64,000 nt of DNA from Numida meleagris (lineage: Eukaryota > Chordata > Aves > Galliformes > Numididae), in assembly GCF_002078875.1 (NCBI RefSeq), contig NC_034414.1, positions 34,200,753 through 34,264,752 of the forward strand, read 5' to 3'. Position numbers and translations under genes: made by a program. The notes under the pieces were generated by a model, which saw only the letters and a program-made list of their open reading frames with translations, was not told the DNA's origin and ran no database searches. The stretch's first letter is position 1; the number at the start of each line of letters is the position of its first letter. Shown in pieces: positions 1 to 14,209 of this stretch.

Positions 1-739
1 TAAACAAAATACTACCTAGTATAATCCTAACTCCTTAAGTAAATGACTTAAAATTAAAAAATAATAATAATAATGATAGGAGATAAGGAAAAATTGAAAG
101 TCAAGCAAATGACAAACGGTCTCACTCTGCATCTCTATTACTGTAAGTTTCTAGTTAGTTCTGTATTCTGTGTCTAGATACTATGGTCTTCTAGTACTAA
201 TTTCACACCTTTTTTTCAAGTCTCCATCACAGGCTTCTTTTCATTTACCCTTGTTCCTAAATTTTTTTTTTTAGAACAAGTTTTTATTTTAAACATTACT
301 TATTAACACCACAAAGTACTCTGAAGCTGATAAAACCAGAGAAGGAAGAAATACATTTATAACCAAAACATCAGATATTATCTGATTCACCTCATTACAT
401 ATAGCGCAACATTATCAGATTTTGCCATCCATGATTTTATCCACTGTGTAAGTTTATTCCTAGCAGCTGAACTGTTAGCAAACTTACATCAGGTTTTTCT
501 TAACTTCCACCTGTATGTCCAATAGCTATTACTACTACAAGAACATCTCATCTGCACTTCTTGCTTTTATGTTTTCAAGCAGATATTTTTCAGCTGAATA
601 AAAATATTACAGTATAGCCTACAACGAATGTAGATTTTCATTTTTAACTGAAATGCTGAGATTTCAAAACATAATTCCTTCCTCTAATAAGATAAAATGT
701 CAACTCCCACAGGAAGTTTATATCTTATGTTTAGTGATT
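1..739. other. AT-rich noncoding DNA
   Basis: There is no open frame of note and no recognised repeat apart from a short ATA/ATT run near 58-75 and small T runs. I see nothing else in it. Confidence 0.6.
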
Positions 740-1115
740 ATCCATAACACGTAGCAAGTGTAACAACAACAACAGAGCAACAAAACCCCAGCCCACAGCA
801 AGCAAGGATTCACTCAGACATGACAGCAATACGCACATGGAAGAAATAAAAAAAAAAAAAAAAAAAAAAAAAAACACCACCAAAAGACACAACAAACCCA
901 TTAACCTTCAGAAGACCCTCAGATCTCTAGAGAAATAACCTTACCTCTCCCCTGCCAACCCTTAAACAAGGTCTGGGAAAGGGTGGATCCTGGCTCCACT
1001 CCTTGCTGTCACTCAGGTACACTGCATGCACCTGAGCTCCCCTGGGTTAGCCCTGTCTTCCCAGCAGATGCTCAATTACCTTTTCAAGCTGTGGCTTAGC
1101 ATTTCCACTACAGTA
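740..1115 (+). repeat. Dispersed repeat, copy A
   Basis: The right half (about 953-1110) matches 38333-38492 closely, including a GTCTGGGAA block, a GGATCCTGGCTCCAC-like block and CACCTGAGCTCCCCTGGGTT. The left half matches more weakly. Both copies lie in the same orientation. An A run (about 849-874) sits inside this copy only. The GC-rich right half stands out from the AT-rich surroundings and looks like an old LTR or other mobile-element tail. I cannot name the family. Confidence 0.55.
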
Positions 1116-2644
1116 TGTAATAAATATTCTTGTATGTAACTACAGATAAACATGTCTATGAATAACAGATGTAGAAAACAATTTTAGCATTTGTATTTTC
1201 TTTTAAAAATATCGTTATGAAAAAGTGTAAGCTAAATATTTTTTTATATCATAAATAGTAACAGACTTTCCCAAAGAAAATCTAGTTTTATTGAATCCTT
1301 ATTTTTCTCTAGAAAATTTTTAGTCAGTTTTAATCTTGAATTGGGAAATCGCTCAGTGTCTGATACAAGTCTAGGAAGCAAGTTCGTTTCAAATGCTATA
1401 CTATTACTGATGTAACTGAGAAATACACATGTATTTTTATCTGCAACATCAAATGATTTTAAACCCATTCTTCAATTAAAACTTGGCATCAAGTTTCATA
1501 ATATTATGTGATGAAATACTCAAATTTTCTTTAGCAGTTTAAGTGAAAACTTCAATACAAAGTCAAAATTATTTTGGAAATGTATGTGTAAACAATAATT
1601 AATATGCAAACATATTAAACTTGCTACTATTTTGTAAGGATTATAAAATCCCAAATATTTATATAATATGAGAAGTTAAAAGTCCATAGGAACTGCTTTA
1701 TCACAAGCTATCAAAACCTAACATCTCTAGTGCCCGTCTGAATTATGTCTCACTATAAAAAATTAAATCTGGCAGAATAATCCACTAGAAATATCAGTCA
1801 TTGTTATGGATTAATTCAGGTAACTTTAGCAGGTTTGTTCCACTGCTTTTATAGACAGTAAATTTAATTATATTTCTGTTGTGTTTCAAGTTAAATTTTA
1901 GTGGCACATAAGCAGAATTGCAAAGTTCAGCTGATTTTAAGAACATTTTATTTGCAAATGCCAAACTCATTGTATTTGCTGTTATGGTTTCCTTTCCCTG
2001 CTGCTGTATTCTAAGTATCTAAATATAAAACATAAAAATAGACTATATTATATTAATCTTCTCAAGAGTGCTAACAGTGAAAAAAAAACTTGTTTTACTG
2101 TGTAACCTACTCCACTTGTAAAATGTCATGTCTTCTGCAGTCAGTAAATCACATAGTTCTATTCATTATTTTTAGACATATATTTTAAATTTTTTTTAGC
2201 AAAACCAAAGAAATAAAAAAAATCTCTAACATCTTTTTTTTGATAGGTGACAAATGGCATCATATCTATGAATCACCCAGGTGAATGAGTTATTTTGAAT
2301 CACGTTACTCACACCACTCTGCTGATGCTTCATGAAGAGCTCAGATTGAATGCTCTATGTAGAAGTACAAGTACCTTTCCCACTGTGGCAGGAAATATGT
2401 AAGACCTGTTGTCTGGAATAAGACTCCTTTCAAATAACCTATCAGTACTGGAAAACAACAGCAAAACTCTTTTAGCCATATGTTGGAGTGTAATATCTTA
2501 TGAAACAGTTTAAGAAAATGTGAGAATATAGATTAAAAGGTACACAGGAAGAGAGGCAGCTACCACAGAAATAGAAGTACTGGGAAACAGAAGAATTATT
2601 ATTCTTTCAATATGTCTTAATCAAGATATGAGACCAAATGTAGG
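1116..2644. other. AT-rich noncoding DNA
   Basis: Nothing coding or repetitive is recognised. The reverse open frame at 1244-1468 (74 codons) has no recognisable domain and lies in AT-rich sequence, so I treat it as chance. Confidence 0.55.
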
Positions 2645-3035
2645 TTGTTGGGTTCAGTATGAACATTAATTTAATAGGCCACATTGTTGTGATTGTGCTT
2701 GTTCCAAGCAGAAAAAATGGTTTGCATTAACATTCACTGACACTTGCTGAAAGTTTATGGAGACCAACCAGTGGATGTGTGCACAGTGTGGCAGTAGGAC
2801 ATACGTTTCAGCAGTGGTGACAGCAATGTGAAAGACAAGCCATGTTCTGGACATCCATGCACAGCTGCCACACAACAAAATGAAGAACTTCTCAATCAGC
2901 TCGTCTGCGCAAGTTGGCTAATAACGGTGACTATGCTGAAAAAGTGTATTCTGTAGCTGAGAATTTTCTCTATTAAATAGTGTTGTTGAGCTCTTTATAT
3001 CTGTTGTAGGAGGCTTTACTTTCTACTCCAACTGT
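2645..3035 (+). mobile_element. Degraded mariner-type element, copy 1
   Basis: The block from about 2720 to 2800 (cacttgctgaaagtttatgg followed by a gagacc...agtggatgtg stretch) is shared with the elements at 4293-4825 (reverse) and 53240-53783 (forward). The right end, AGGAGGCTTTACTTTC, resembles the AGGAGGC-TTACTTTC type terminal inverted repeat seen on the others. It is internally deleted compared with the roughly 530-bp copies. The homology to mariner transposase (helix-turn-helix part) is my recollection of bird mariner elements, not a computed match. Confidence 0.5.
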
Positions 3036-4292
3036 AAAAACTTGGTATCCTTTTTCAACAGCCTAAAATCCATTACCTCATTCTTGCTTATAGGTCAGTT
3101 TTCTTTTTAGAGTTTTCCTTGAGTTTAAGGCAGTACTGTGTCCTTTGATTCATATTCATCTTTTCCTCTACACTTGTTCTCAGAATTTCACCTGGCTGTA
3201 ACTACCAATATTTTTTTTCCCATTGCTTCCACTAAACACCCTTCTTGAAAATTTCATAGAGATACAAGATTTCTCTTTTTTCAGGACTATGAAAATCAGT
3301 AGAAAGATTTACATTAATTTAAAATGGTTTGGATTGAGCCTATATTAACATTACATGTACAAAATTATGTTGCCTAGTGATAATCTGAGCTGAGACTTCT
3401 CAGCTGTAAAGGAGCTAGCTGCTGTTTCACATTCTAATGTTGCTCAGCACTTCAAAGGAGAAGGACTGTGCTCTTGCAGGTTGCTTATATTTCCACAGAA
3501 GCTCCTATTTGACATGGTATATTAGGTGGTTCTAGTGGTATTTTTTAATATTTTCAACTGAGATAAAATGTGAATTCAGTTTATTCTCATTTATGGAAAT
3601 AACTAATAGTATATTAATGATGCTCTAGGTGTCATTTAGAGATCAGGTAGAGGCCTGCAGAGTCGTTCTTAATTATAGTCACAGAAACAAAACGAAAAAG
3701 CCAAAATTTCATCAGATGAAAAATGATCCTGACGTTATCAACAGTTTATTCCAAATAACCCTATTATTTTTAAATAAAGGGAAATTATATTTTTCCATGT
3801 AAAATATGAAGTACGGTAATAAGAATCATAATAAACTTTTCAATTTAAATTGCCCAGTTAGTTTAGATACCAAATGACTTAGTAGGTTAAGCTGCATACA
3901 GCAGGATAGCAATGAACATGTTTTTTCTCTAACTGTTCAGTAATGTATTACCTGTATGCACTTCTAAATAGCAGCTAATATCACCCATTTACTCTCTATT
4001 ATGATTGTTATATGAAGATTAAGCATTTATTGTTAAGTTAGGAGAGACAAAAAGCTGAAAGAGAATTGAGACAAAGATAAAAGGAAAGTTATTAAATTTG
4101 AGAACTCTATCGGGATAAGAAAATAAACTGAATGACTGACTAGAAGTGTATTAGGGTTTGATTTTCATTTCTATGCACATCTTGGTGTGATAAAGGTAAC
4201 TCATTGAAAAGCACTGCAATTCCACAAAAGCACTGAATATCAAGGTGGCTAAAGTGCATGTCTTTAATTGCTATCTCATGTTACAATACGTA
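3036..4292. other. AT-rich noncoding DNA
   Basis: No gene or repeat is recognised in this stretch. Confidence 0.55.
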
Positions 4293-4825
4293 TGGGTTGC
4301 TCTGAATGTAATCAATGAACCTCCTATTCATTTCCATGGAAAATACAACAGATACAAAGAGCACAGTAACACTAAGTGATAGAGCAAATTCTCAGCTACA
4401 AAACACTCTTTTTCAACAGTTACCACCATTTTCAACAGTGATGAACAAGAGCCTGCATGCCACACTTGTAAGAATCTGTGTCACTGGAGGTGACCACAGT
4501 CACTACTGCTAACATGCATCATCTACTGCCTCACTGTGCACACATCCACTGGTCGGTCTCCATAAATTTTCAGCAAGTGTCAATGAATGCCAAGAGGTGC
4601 CATTGCTTCAGTGTCCAGGAATTGAATGACACACCTTTGCTTCTTCTGCACTCCTATGTCAGATACCATATTGTCATACTGCCCCTCTGCTGCCATCTGT
4701 CACACAGCAACAAAATGTAGTGGAATACTGGTGAGAAGGTTCAACCTCTACTGAAAAACCACCAACATCTTTTTCTCATGCAGGTGAAAATAATAAAATA
4801 GGAGCCATTACCCTTGGAGCAGCCC
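4293..4825 (-). mobile_element. Mariner-type nonautonomous element, copy 2
   Basis: The left end reads GGGTTGCTCTGAATGTAAT. The right end, read on the opposite strand, gives GGGCTGCTCCAAGGGTAAT, so the two form imperfect terminal inverted repeats of about 25 bp. A TA dinucleotide lies just outside each end (4291-4292 and 4826-4827), as expected for mariner/Tc1 insertion. The body matches 53240-53783 read in the opposite direction. At about 533 bp it is far too short for a whole transposase gene (about 1 kb), so it is a deleted derivative. Open frames on the + strand here are shadows. Confidence 0.65.
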
Positions 4826-7199
4826 TAGCAGAATTCCACTTAAAATGTTCAACATAGTTTTCAGAAGACTAGGCTTCAATGTGTGCTATGTCACGTTTTC
4901 TGTGAGACCTTAAGAAAGTTGGTTAATTTCTCAGTGTTTATTTTAACTTCATGTTTTGTTTGTTTGCTTGGTTGTTATGTTTTCTCTAACGTTATTTGTT
5001 TGGGTTGGGGCATAGATTTAGGCAAAGACTGTTGTTTTCTCAGAACGCATGCAGTGTTTTGTAAGAAAGGGTGCTTGCTTTGGTTGACTGCTGAAACAGT
5101 TAAACAGCAATTCAGCCGAACACTGTTAGCTTCACGTTACTAAAAATGCTAAAAGACAGTCAGCCACAATGTGTAACAATCCAGTTCTTTTTCTTACGAA
5201 TTACTGCAAAGTGAAAATGAAATAAAATGAATATATTATCTTTTCCCTTACCTTCTTTTTGAATAGAATCTCAAAACACAATTTTTCAGCCCCATATAAC
5301 AGATGGAACCATTCTTACTGAGGAAACTAACTCTCTGCCCCAAGAAAGTAACAACATCTCACAAAAATAACAGCATTTAACTGAGGGGTAAAATGAATTA
5401 GAGAATATAGTACTTCTGGCATTTACACAGTTAGCAAACATACTATCATTCTCCTTAATAAATACTTTAGTTTATGCATTATTGGCAATTACTACAAGAC
5501 ACTTGTGAAAATTACTAGATTCACTGATTTCCTCCTGGTTTATAATTTGATGTATGACCTGTAGGACATTAACAGAAGTACTTCATTAGACCTCAGTGGC
5601 TTCTGGATCAGGATCATATGGCACAAAAGTGAAAACATCCTTACAGTGTCCTAAACTGTGAAAAGCAGCTGTACTGAATGCCTTAAATATGTTTTTGTAC
5701 ACAAGTTATTTGGGTTAGAAAAGCATTTATCTGCTAAGGCTGTGTCCCCAGGTGTACATATATTTGGAATTTTGCAGATATTTAACTTCTTTTGCTTCAA
5801 CTATCACTGGGAAACAGCAAGCACATTATTACACACTCAGGAGGGAGTCGTCGTCTTTGTCGTTTGTGTGCCCATAACCTCAGTGGACCCTGGAATTCAG
5901 TAAGAGTTTCCTTGCGCTGCCGCATGCTCAGTACAAATGGCCTCTTCAGAAAATGCACTGACAGACATGCACTAGCTCATATTTAGTATGGGATAGCAAC
6001 ATTTTTTCCAGGAATATGTAAGTCATCCAAATGCAGGTGTCTTTCACACAGATAAACAAACCAGCTCTCGGACCTCATGTTGATCCTTTCTTCTATCTCT
6101 CCAGCTTGAAAATATCAAGATTTTATTTAAAATATGAAAATACTAGGCTTCTTGCTCCAGAAAACAAGTTTTGTTTTGTGAAGATAAGGAAAATAAAAAC
6201 AAACAAACAAAAAAAAACCACTTTTTTTTTCCCTTTTCAAAGAATAGATCATATTTTAGCTGAATTTTAAAAGTATTGTTCAATGTTCAGCTAAAATTGT
6301 CACTTTCAAATCAACCAACAGCATTAGGAAGAATAATCTTACTGTTAATTTAAATTGTAAAAGTAAATGCAATTTTTTAAGAATATTTAAATGGTGTCAA
6401 CAGCTTGTCACTAATTTATTCTATTTCTATCACAATTCATTTCCAAAAGTTGAAAAAGGGGCAAGTGAATGCTGATACCATTTTATACACCTCGAGGATT
6501 TGCCTCAATATACTTCAAAGCGATGCATGATCAAATTTCAGAGCTATTTGTGACTTATCACTGAAATTACTTAAATGAAGTCTTCTACTGATCTTGCTCA
6601 AATGTACTGACAGTCTTTTCAAAACCAACATTCATGTCTACATGTGTTATATTGAACACCTGAAGAATATTGTTAGTCAAACAAAAATTTTACAGGCAAG
6701 TGAAGAAATTTAAATAAATACAGCCTCAGTTGTACCTATTCTAATAACTGTTTCAAACAAACATCTTCTTGGAGCTAATAGTCTACAGTGAAGAGTAAAC
6801 AAACATTCTAACAATAACTAAGCAATACTGTAATTCCAAATTGATTTTTTTGTTACTCAACTGATACATACATGGATTTTCATTTTCTCAGTTCAAAAAG
6901 CTTTAACCTCTAACAAATCTATTTCTTCTTCTGAGAAAAAAAAGTCAGCATTTCCTTGAGTCCTTACTGAAATTGTCAATTTGAAATAATTTTTGGAACT
7001 GAGGGACAAAGAGGATAGGGGTCCAGATGCAATTGTAGTATTATGATGAAAGATATTTTTCTTCCCATCATCACTGCTTATCAAAATGTTAGAGTATATC
7101 ACTTTGGCAGAAATATGTACTGATCAATACACTAAAAAAATGAGAATTTAATGTACTTATCTCAATACGAATTTGTATATTACTTTGAGCATCAAATTA
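4826..7199. other. AT-rich noncoding DNA
   Basis: It holds several short open frames (86 codons or fewer) with no recognisable domain, plus small A and T runs around 6195-6232. I see no gene. Confidence 0.5.
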
Positions 7200-7450
7200 A
7201 CAGAGGGGAGATTTAGATTGGATTTAAGAAATAAATTTTTTATGATAAGGGCAGTGAAGCACTGGAACAGACTGCCCACAGAGGTGGTGGATGCCCCATC
7301 CTTGGAGACATTCAAGGTCAGGCTGGAGGGGGCCCTGATCAACCTCATCTAGCCCCAGATGTTCCTTTTAATTGCAGGGGAGTTCGTCTAGATGACCTTT
7401 ACATGTCCATTCCAATTCAAACAATTCTATGATTTTGTGATTCTATGGTA
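7200..7450 (+). mobile_element. CR1 LINE 3' fragment
   Basis: The sequence shows the usual CR1 3' end: GGGGAGATTTAGATTGGAT, then CTGCCCACAGAGGTGGTGGA, GGCTGGAGGGGGCCCTGATC, and a terminal ATTCTATGATT...GATTCTATGG microsatellite-like tail. It is 5'-truncated, as most CR1 copies are. Confidence 0.85.
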
Positions 7451-10400
7451 TTTATACAATAAATGTGGGAGACAATGAACCCAGGAACATCATAAGGTAA
7501 ATCTTTTACCAACAATATCTGTGATTTCAATTTTTATTACAACAGCTATTAGAGAGATTATTTTAGTTAAAAGAAAGAATGAAAACAGAAATACGCTATT
7601 TTGTATTTACAGTACAGATAAATAAATTTGCTTTCAATTATCTTCAGTGATATTCAATATGGGCTTTGACAAGGTAACTAATGGATTTTTTTCTTTGAGA
7701 GGTACCAAAATGGGAAGATGAAATGTACAGCAAAACATCTTTCTACTGGAAATATATTGAAAATAACCCTCATTCAGAAAAGGCTTGGGTTTGAGCAATA
7801 GATATTTATCAGCGGGATAACATTCAGTCAAAACATTTCCCAAAGCATATTACAATTTAGGTCATGTTTCAAATGCATATACTTAAAGCTACATAACTAT
7901 GTTATTATATATGCCTTACTGCTCTTAGAGAATGTGTATGTGGTAGTGCAGTACTATGCAGAGACTCCTGAGATAGCTTCCAAAAAAATAGCAATAGAAT
8001 CATGATTAGTGCAGCAGTTCCTCCAGGTGAACATGTTCTCTGCTTCTCAACACACCTTACTCACTAGGCTACAATACCATATACTCCTGCTGTCTTCTCT
8101 GTGGGGTAGCTGGACCACAATGTCAGTAAGACCAGAGATGAACTCCCCCCAGTAAGGTTCCTGCTTCCTCAATCCTGTCTTATCAGCTCTCGCAAATTAT
8201 TGTTCTGAAGGACTTGGAGCCCAAATATGACAGCTAATTCTCTACAGGTCCCTACAGGACCATCACTTCGTGAATGCATACAACAAACTTTCAAACTGTG
8301 GATTTTTCATCCAAAGTAAAATACATTTCTAAACATTTTAACATTTGTACTGTGCTGAGAAAACTGAAAGATGCAGCTGAAATAGTCATTAATTTATCCC
8401 AGAATGATCATAGTAGCTAAAGACTGAGAAGTCTCATCACAACAGCAGTCTGGCCTTCCTGCACTATAGTATGTTCTGTGAAAACATACCAGTCCCAACT
8501 TAAGAGCAGATACTTTCCATCTCCTTGGTGCTATTCAAAGACCTAAAAGAAATAAAGTGAAAAAAAGGTACGGAAATTCTCTAGTTCATGGTTCAGACAG
8601 GAGCAAGTGTGAGGTGCATTGTCTTGCTGCAAGTTACAACTTGCAAAGCTTGCTGCCTAGTTGAAAGGCAAGAGTCCTCCTTTTCATGAGTAGTCAGCCT
8701 GTTACATTTCCCCATAATCACATAAGAAATTTCTCTCAGCACTTCAAGTCTTTTAGAAAAGTGCATGGTGGTGTCCAGCCACAAATTATTGGATAGTATG
8801 CTAGAAAGAATTACATTCCTGTAGTATAAAAGTATCTCCATAATACGGGTTAAGATGGAAGATATTAAGGTCCTTTACAGATACCACTGAAGAATAGTAC
8901 AGACAGGCTTAAATAGCATAACAGAGAGAGCAGAAATAAAATATAAATCCATTTCATACACATTATATAAAAATGCACCCAACTACATGGGGAATGTTGA
9001 ATAGAGACACTGATATACTGCACTATATTATGAATATAAAACAACTAGATAATGTTATAAAACAAAAAGAATAATATTTCATTAAAAATGCTCTGAGTGG
9101 GATATTTCAATGTAGTAATTTAGGTGCATGCAGTCACAATGACATTCAGCATAGCACATACTCAAATAGACAGCAATTTTCATAATAGACAGAAATCTCC
9201 CTGCAATACACATGCAGGGACATGCAGAAATCTAAGCTTTCTGTCCCATTTAACACATGAAAGGCCTAGGAATCTGGCTTTGTGTGGTAATGACTACACA
9301 GGCATTTAGTAGGATCTAACTAATCAATTTGTTTCAAATATATTGACGCCAGGTAATTGACTATTCCCAGAAATTCACCGGCAGCAGCATATGATTTCTA
9401 TACTTGAATGTCCAGTTTTACAGTGCCTGAGTAATGAGTCAGTTTCATCTACGTTACTAGATCAAGATATCTTAAGCTTATAAAAGGGGCAACTGAAGTT
9501 TCTAGTGCCTAATTACACTGTGGTCAACTATTTTTTGCTGTGGTGAACTGAGCATATAAATTCAGAACAATTCTAATTAAATAGAAGTAGACATTAAAAT
9601 AAGAAAGGAGGGAATTATTATGCTTTTTTAATTCAGGAACACTATTTCACTGCTTAACTCCTTTTCTCAAAAAGACCTAAACAAGGGATAAATTCAATAC
9701 TGAAATATATAATAATCAGTCCACCGATTTCAGATACTTAAAACTGTGTATTACTCACAGTCATTTTTTCTCCTTGTTTTTCAACCCAAGCAATATTGCT
9801 TACTGGTATGTTCACATGCTGACTTTGACTGAACTGCCAAAAAAGCAGTTGAGAAAAAGCAAATGAGATATCAGTGAAGAAGCTTTTTGAGAATCTAATG
9901 TTCGCTTATCCTTGACAGTTATTTGCATCTTTGTGTAGACTTCTGCTGTAAGTTTCTTGGAGAAAATGGTGAACTGGAATTAGATCTTCCTGACAGGGAA
10001 TAAAATGTTTGCTTTTTTTACCTTCCAAAATTTATGAACCTACTTCATATTATTCTTTTATTCTTTAAACAGTTCCAGACTTTCATCTTTTTTTGTAACT
10101 TATCTGACCTTTCTTCTCTTGACTATCTTAGTATATTTATATGTATTTTATTGAGTAATGGTGTCCCATAATAAGACAGTGGAATGTTATCTGAATATTA
10201 AATAGAATGGAAAGCCTACCTTATATGACATGTAAATGAAATTCCTGTTTACATGTGTTACAATATAATCTTTGCTTTTTCACACCAGAATATTGCCCTT
10301 TACTTATGTATTGGCTATAAGCTTATATAAGCCCCAGGATCTGTTCTAAACAATTCAAAAGGATAGTTTGATGGGAAGTATCTACCAAAGAGGCAACATT

Positions 10401-11387
10401 CACTGTGTGCATTTTATGGAGTTCTGCTAATCTAAGTAAGAGCTAGACTGTCGTTTGATTTAATTTCATATGATTCAATTTCCTTTTCACTTTACCTCAC
10501 AAATGAAAATTTGCACGTCTAGCTTTAATAAGTTAACAGTTTCCAAGAAACATGTCTGCAGTTTTTAGTAGGCAAGTAGTGTTTTCAATTAAAAAGAATT
10601 GATTTTCAATAAGCACGATTACACGCGAACTAGTATTACTTGATAATATTATTTTGAAATTATTAAATCACCAGTATAAAGAAAAGAAAAAAGTTAAATA
10701 CTTGCTGTGATTAATTGGAAGCACAAATTCTACATCTAAAAGTTTATAAAGATGCATCAAACGCTCAGATCCACCTCAGACTGATCAGTGACTATTGTTA
10801 GCGATAGTTCTGTCAATACTTATAAAGACAAAAGAGAATTCGTAATTTTGTACCTATTATTCAGGAAGTGGATAAAAAGCATACACAGTATAATCTGAAG
10901 CAGATATATTAAAGATCAATATCGTCTTCAAACTTATAAGTTACAGCTTTATTTAATGTATTGTCAATTTTCATACAGTTTCAACATGAAAAATGTAGCT
11001 GTGGCAGCAAATATGCAGTGAAAAAGCCATGAAGAGTGAGAATTTTGGGGGTTATGTTTTAAGTTGTCTATACACATAAACAGTAGTCATCGTGCTATTA
11101 CTAGAAAATTGAAAAGGACTTCAAAAATAAACAGTCTTGCTGTTAGTCTTTTAACTTGCACTTCACAATAGCTTTGAAAGCAACTTCTGTTCTCCTAAAT
11201 TCACAAGTCACAGGAGCGTGACTCTGAGCAGCAGTGATGGGGAATATAACAATAGCTGTGTATTTTCGGAAGTACTGCTGTTCTTCATATCAGACATATT
11301 CGTTTACATATTGTTGCCTGGCTGTCTGCCATCCACTGTTAGGTCTTCTAAAGTAACACAAATCCAATTTTACAAGTACCTATTTAC
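7451..11387. other. AT-rich noncoding DNA
   Basis: About 3.9 kb with no convincing gene or repeat. The longest open frame is about 82 codons and looks accidental. Confidence 0.5.
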
Positions 11388-11765
11388 AAATATCTTAATC
11401 CTGGAGTACTGTGCTCATGTGGAGTGCTGCATCCAGATGTGGAGTCCTTAATACAGGAGAGATATAGACCTGTAGTAGCACATCCAGATGAGGGCCACAA
11501 AAAATGACCCAAGGGAAGGAACACTTCCCCTATAAAGACAGTCTGAGAGCTGAGGCTGCTCAGCCTGGAGAAGAGAAGGTTCCAGGAAGACCCAGTAGTG
11601 GTCTCTCAGTATTTGGAAGGGGACTATAAGAAGGAAAGGCACAGACTCTTCAGCTGGGTCTGTTGTGATGGGACAAGGGGAAATGGTTTCAAAGTAATGA
11701 AGGGGAGATTTAGATTGGATGTAAGAAAAAAGGTTTTTATTATAAGAGTAGTAAAGTGGGAATAT
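11388..11765 (+). mobile_element. CR1 LINE fragment
   Basis: Recognisable CR1 blocks include GTGCTGCATCCAGATGTGG, AGGGCCACAAAAAATGACCC, GCTGCTCAGCCTGGAGAAGA, and GGGGAGATTTAGATTGGATG at the right. It stops before the terminal repeat, so both ends are truncated. The reverse 129-codon open frame across it is an antisense shadow of the LINE. Confidence 0.8.
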
Positions 11766-14209
11766 ACTGTTTAGTTTACCACTATGCCCCTTCAACAAGG
11801 TTTGCAGTTTCAGAGGGTAGGATAAATGTTTGTGCACTGAAGGGTGAAGGCTATGACACAGAACTGTTGAAATACTGCAAAAATTACCTTTTCAGCTCTG
11901 AGCAACATTGAGTCAGATGCATATGAAATTACTATACCCTCAATACACGTCAGCAGTCCCTGCCTATGGATGTTATATTTATCGGATGGCTATATATAAT
12001 TTATAAATATGTTACCACACAGAGTTAATGGTCAAAGAAAAAAAATCACTATTTAATGATCAGTAAGCATATCAAAGAAGCAAAAATAAAGAATTCCAAA
12101 TAATGCATTGCAGAAAGAAAGTAGAAGGATAAAATGAATCTACAGAGATTACCGTTGTTTTCTCCTTGGCCTGATTCTGAACTCCACCCATCTCTGTTTA
12201 CATATATTCTCAGAAATATGAAAACAATTTTATTCAAAAGTCACTGAAGTTAAAGAATGAGTTCAGGTGTCTATTTCAAAAATCTACTTTGCATTAAATC
12301 CACTCCAGAGTTATTTTCTAACTAACTGGCTAGTCCAATTGGTAATAATGATGTCAATTAAATTCAGAATGACTTTAACTATGAGGATATTCTAAAGCCT
12401 GAGAACTAGAATACATAATTAGTAAGCAGTAGATTTGAATACCGTTACGGTCATGTGAACATTCTGTATAATACTGCTGTACACTGGACAATTTTTTCAG
12501 TCATAGCTCTTCCTATTTCAGAAGAAAATTCTGGAATTTAGAAATTCTCAACACAGAAAGTAACACAGGATACTGTACTCTAGCATTTTTGAGGTAAATG
12601 CTTCTTCTAGATGATTTCAAATGCCTCGTTTGCCTGTGGACTGCTCATCCAGTTTTCATAAGAGAACAGAAGTTGCTTTACCTTGAGCTTACTTAGCAGC
12701 GGCACTATGATTTCTGCTACTAAACAGAAAACATTTTAGTGCTTTCCTGAGCAGTGAAAGAGTCCTTTTGTGGTTCTAAATCGAAAGTACTTAAATGGGC
12801 TTTGCAAGTGGCTTCAATGCCTGATGAATTATCACTTCCTTTATTCTTTATCTCCTGTCTTTTGACATACAATAACAAACAACAATAACAAAAAAATTAG
12901 TATTACCATCTGTAAAAATAGCATATTAATAAGCATGATCCACATGCCTACAGTCAGATTTTGGAGTGCAAGGTGATTTTTTAAATTTAAACTTTTATTG
13001 TGGCATTTTGAAGGAGAAAAGCTGTTTTTAAGTAGCTTCGGAGAAATTGTGTTTTAATCAGATATGTTCTGAAAAGAGTGTAAGTACTTTTAAGAATTCC
13101 ACCCTTAATCCTTAATTTCCGAACCTTTTTCTTTACTAGCACTCCCATTGTTTACTGAAGAGAACAATGAGTCCTCTAATTTTACAAAAGTTGATGGCAT
13201 GATGTTACTGTCTTTGGCTTTCCTTTAATTATGTTCCATGCTGACCTCTTGTGTGGAGCGAGTACCAGAAAACATAGCTTTGATAGCAGTGTTTACATGA
13301 ATGTTTGATAAGCATCTGCCAGCCCTTAGCACTCTTCAAGACTGTGTAACACAAAAGACAGCCAGGGGACCCTGGAGCTTTTGCCACCTGAAAGCATAAT
13401 ATGTGTGTTTTCTGAATTTCAAATGAGCACAGATTGTTCTTTTGTAACTCAAAATGTAATTTATGTATTATTTACAATAAGAATATATTAATAAGAAAAT
13501 ACATTTTTTTTATAAAATATAGCTTTGAGGTGCAAAGTTAAAATGCCTTTTATTGCATACTTGTCTCACTAAATTTTCTTTGATCCTGCTGGATTAAAAA
13601 AAGTAGGCTGATAAAATTGAGTAGATGACAAGGCTATTGACTACATCAAGATTAATACTGAGCAATTACTTGCAAACATTTTGATGATTTCTGATTAGAT
13701 TTTTCATTTCAACTGTATTCTCAAATATTTTAATTGCTTTCTACAGAAATTCTAAGTAGCAAAGTTTTTGTTTTACCTGTTTTAAATAGTTTCTAAAGTT
13801 TAATACTTTAGTTGACTCCTCAGCACTAAGTACACATAAGTACAACTCTCAATTCTACCAGTAACCAGCTGTGCGACTTTGATTTATGTGAGTGTTTTTC
13901 ACAGTCTTTTGCTCATGCTGCACAGGCCCAAACCACTTAGACTTAATGTAGTTTGGAAATCCAGAATCTGCGTATCCATATAATCATGTCATCATACTCC
14001 CTGCCTCTCACAAACCACTGCTGTACGTATGGATTCTGGTTAGGAAAAGGCAAGTAACAAACCAGAAGAAAAAGGTCACAATAAACATCTGTTTATTACT
14101 AAGTATACTGTGTACATGTACAGTGCTTAGTATTACCCAAAAACATTTGTTTTTTTTTTTTATCTAAGGAGATCTTTAGATATAAGGCAACTAAACAAGT
14201 ACTCAGGTT
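11766..14209. other. AT-rich noncoding DNA
   Basis: Nothing recognised. Confidence 0.5.

Noticed and set aside
11448..11837. 129-codon reverse open frame
   Set aside because: It is antisense to a CR1 3' fragment.
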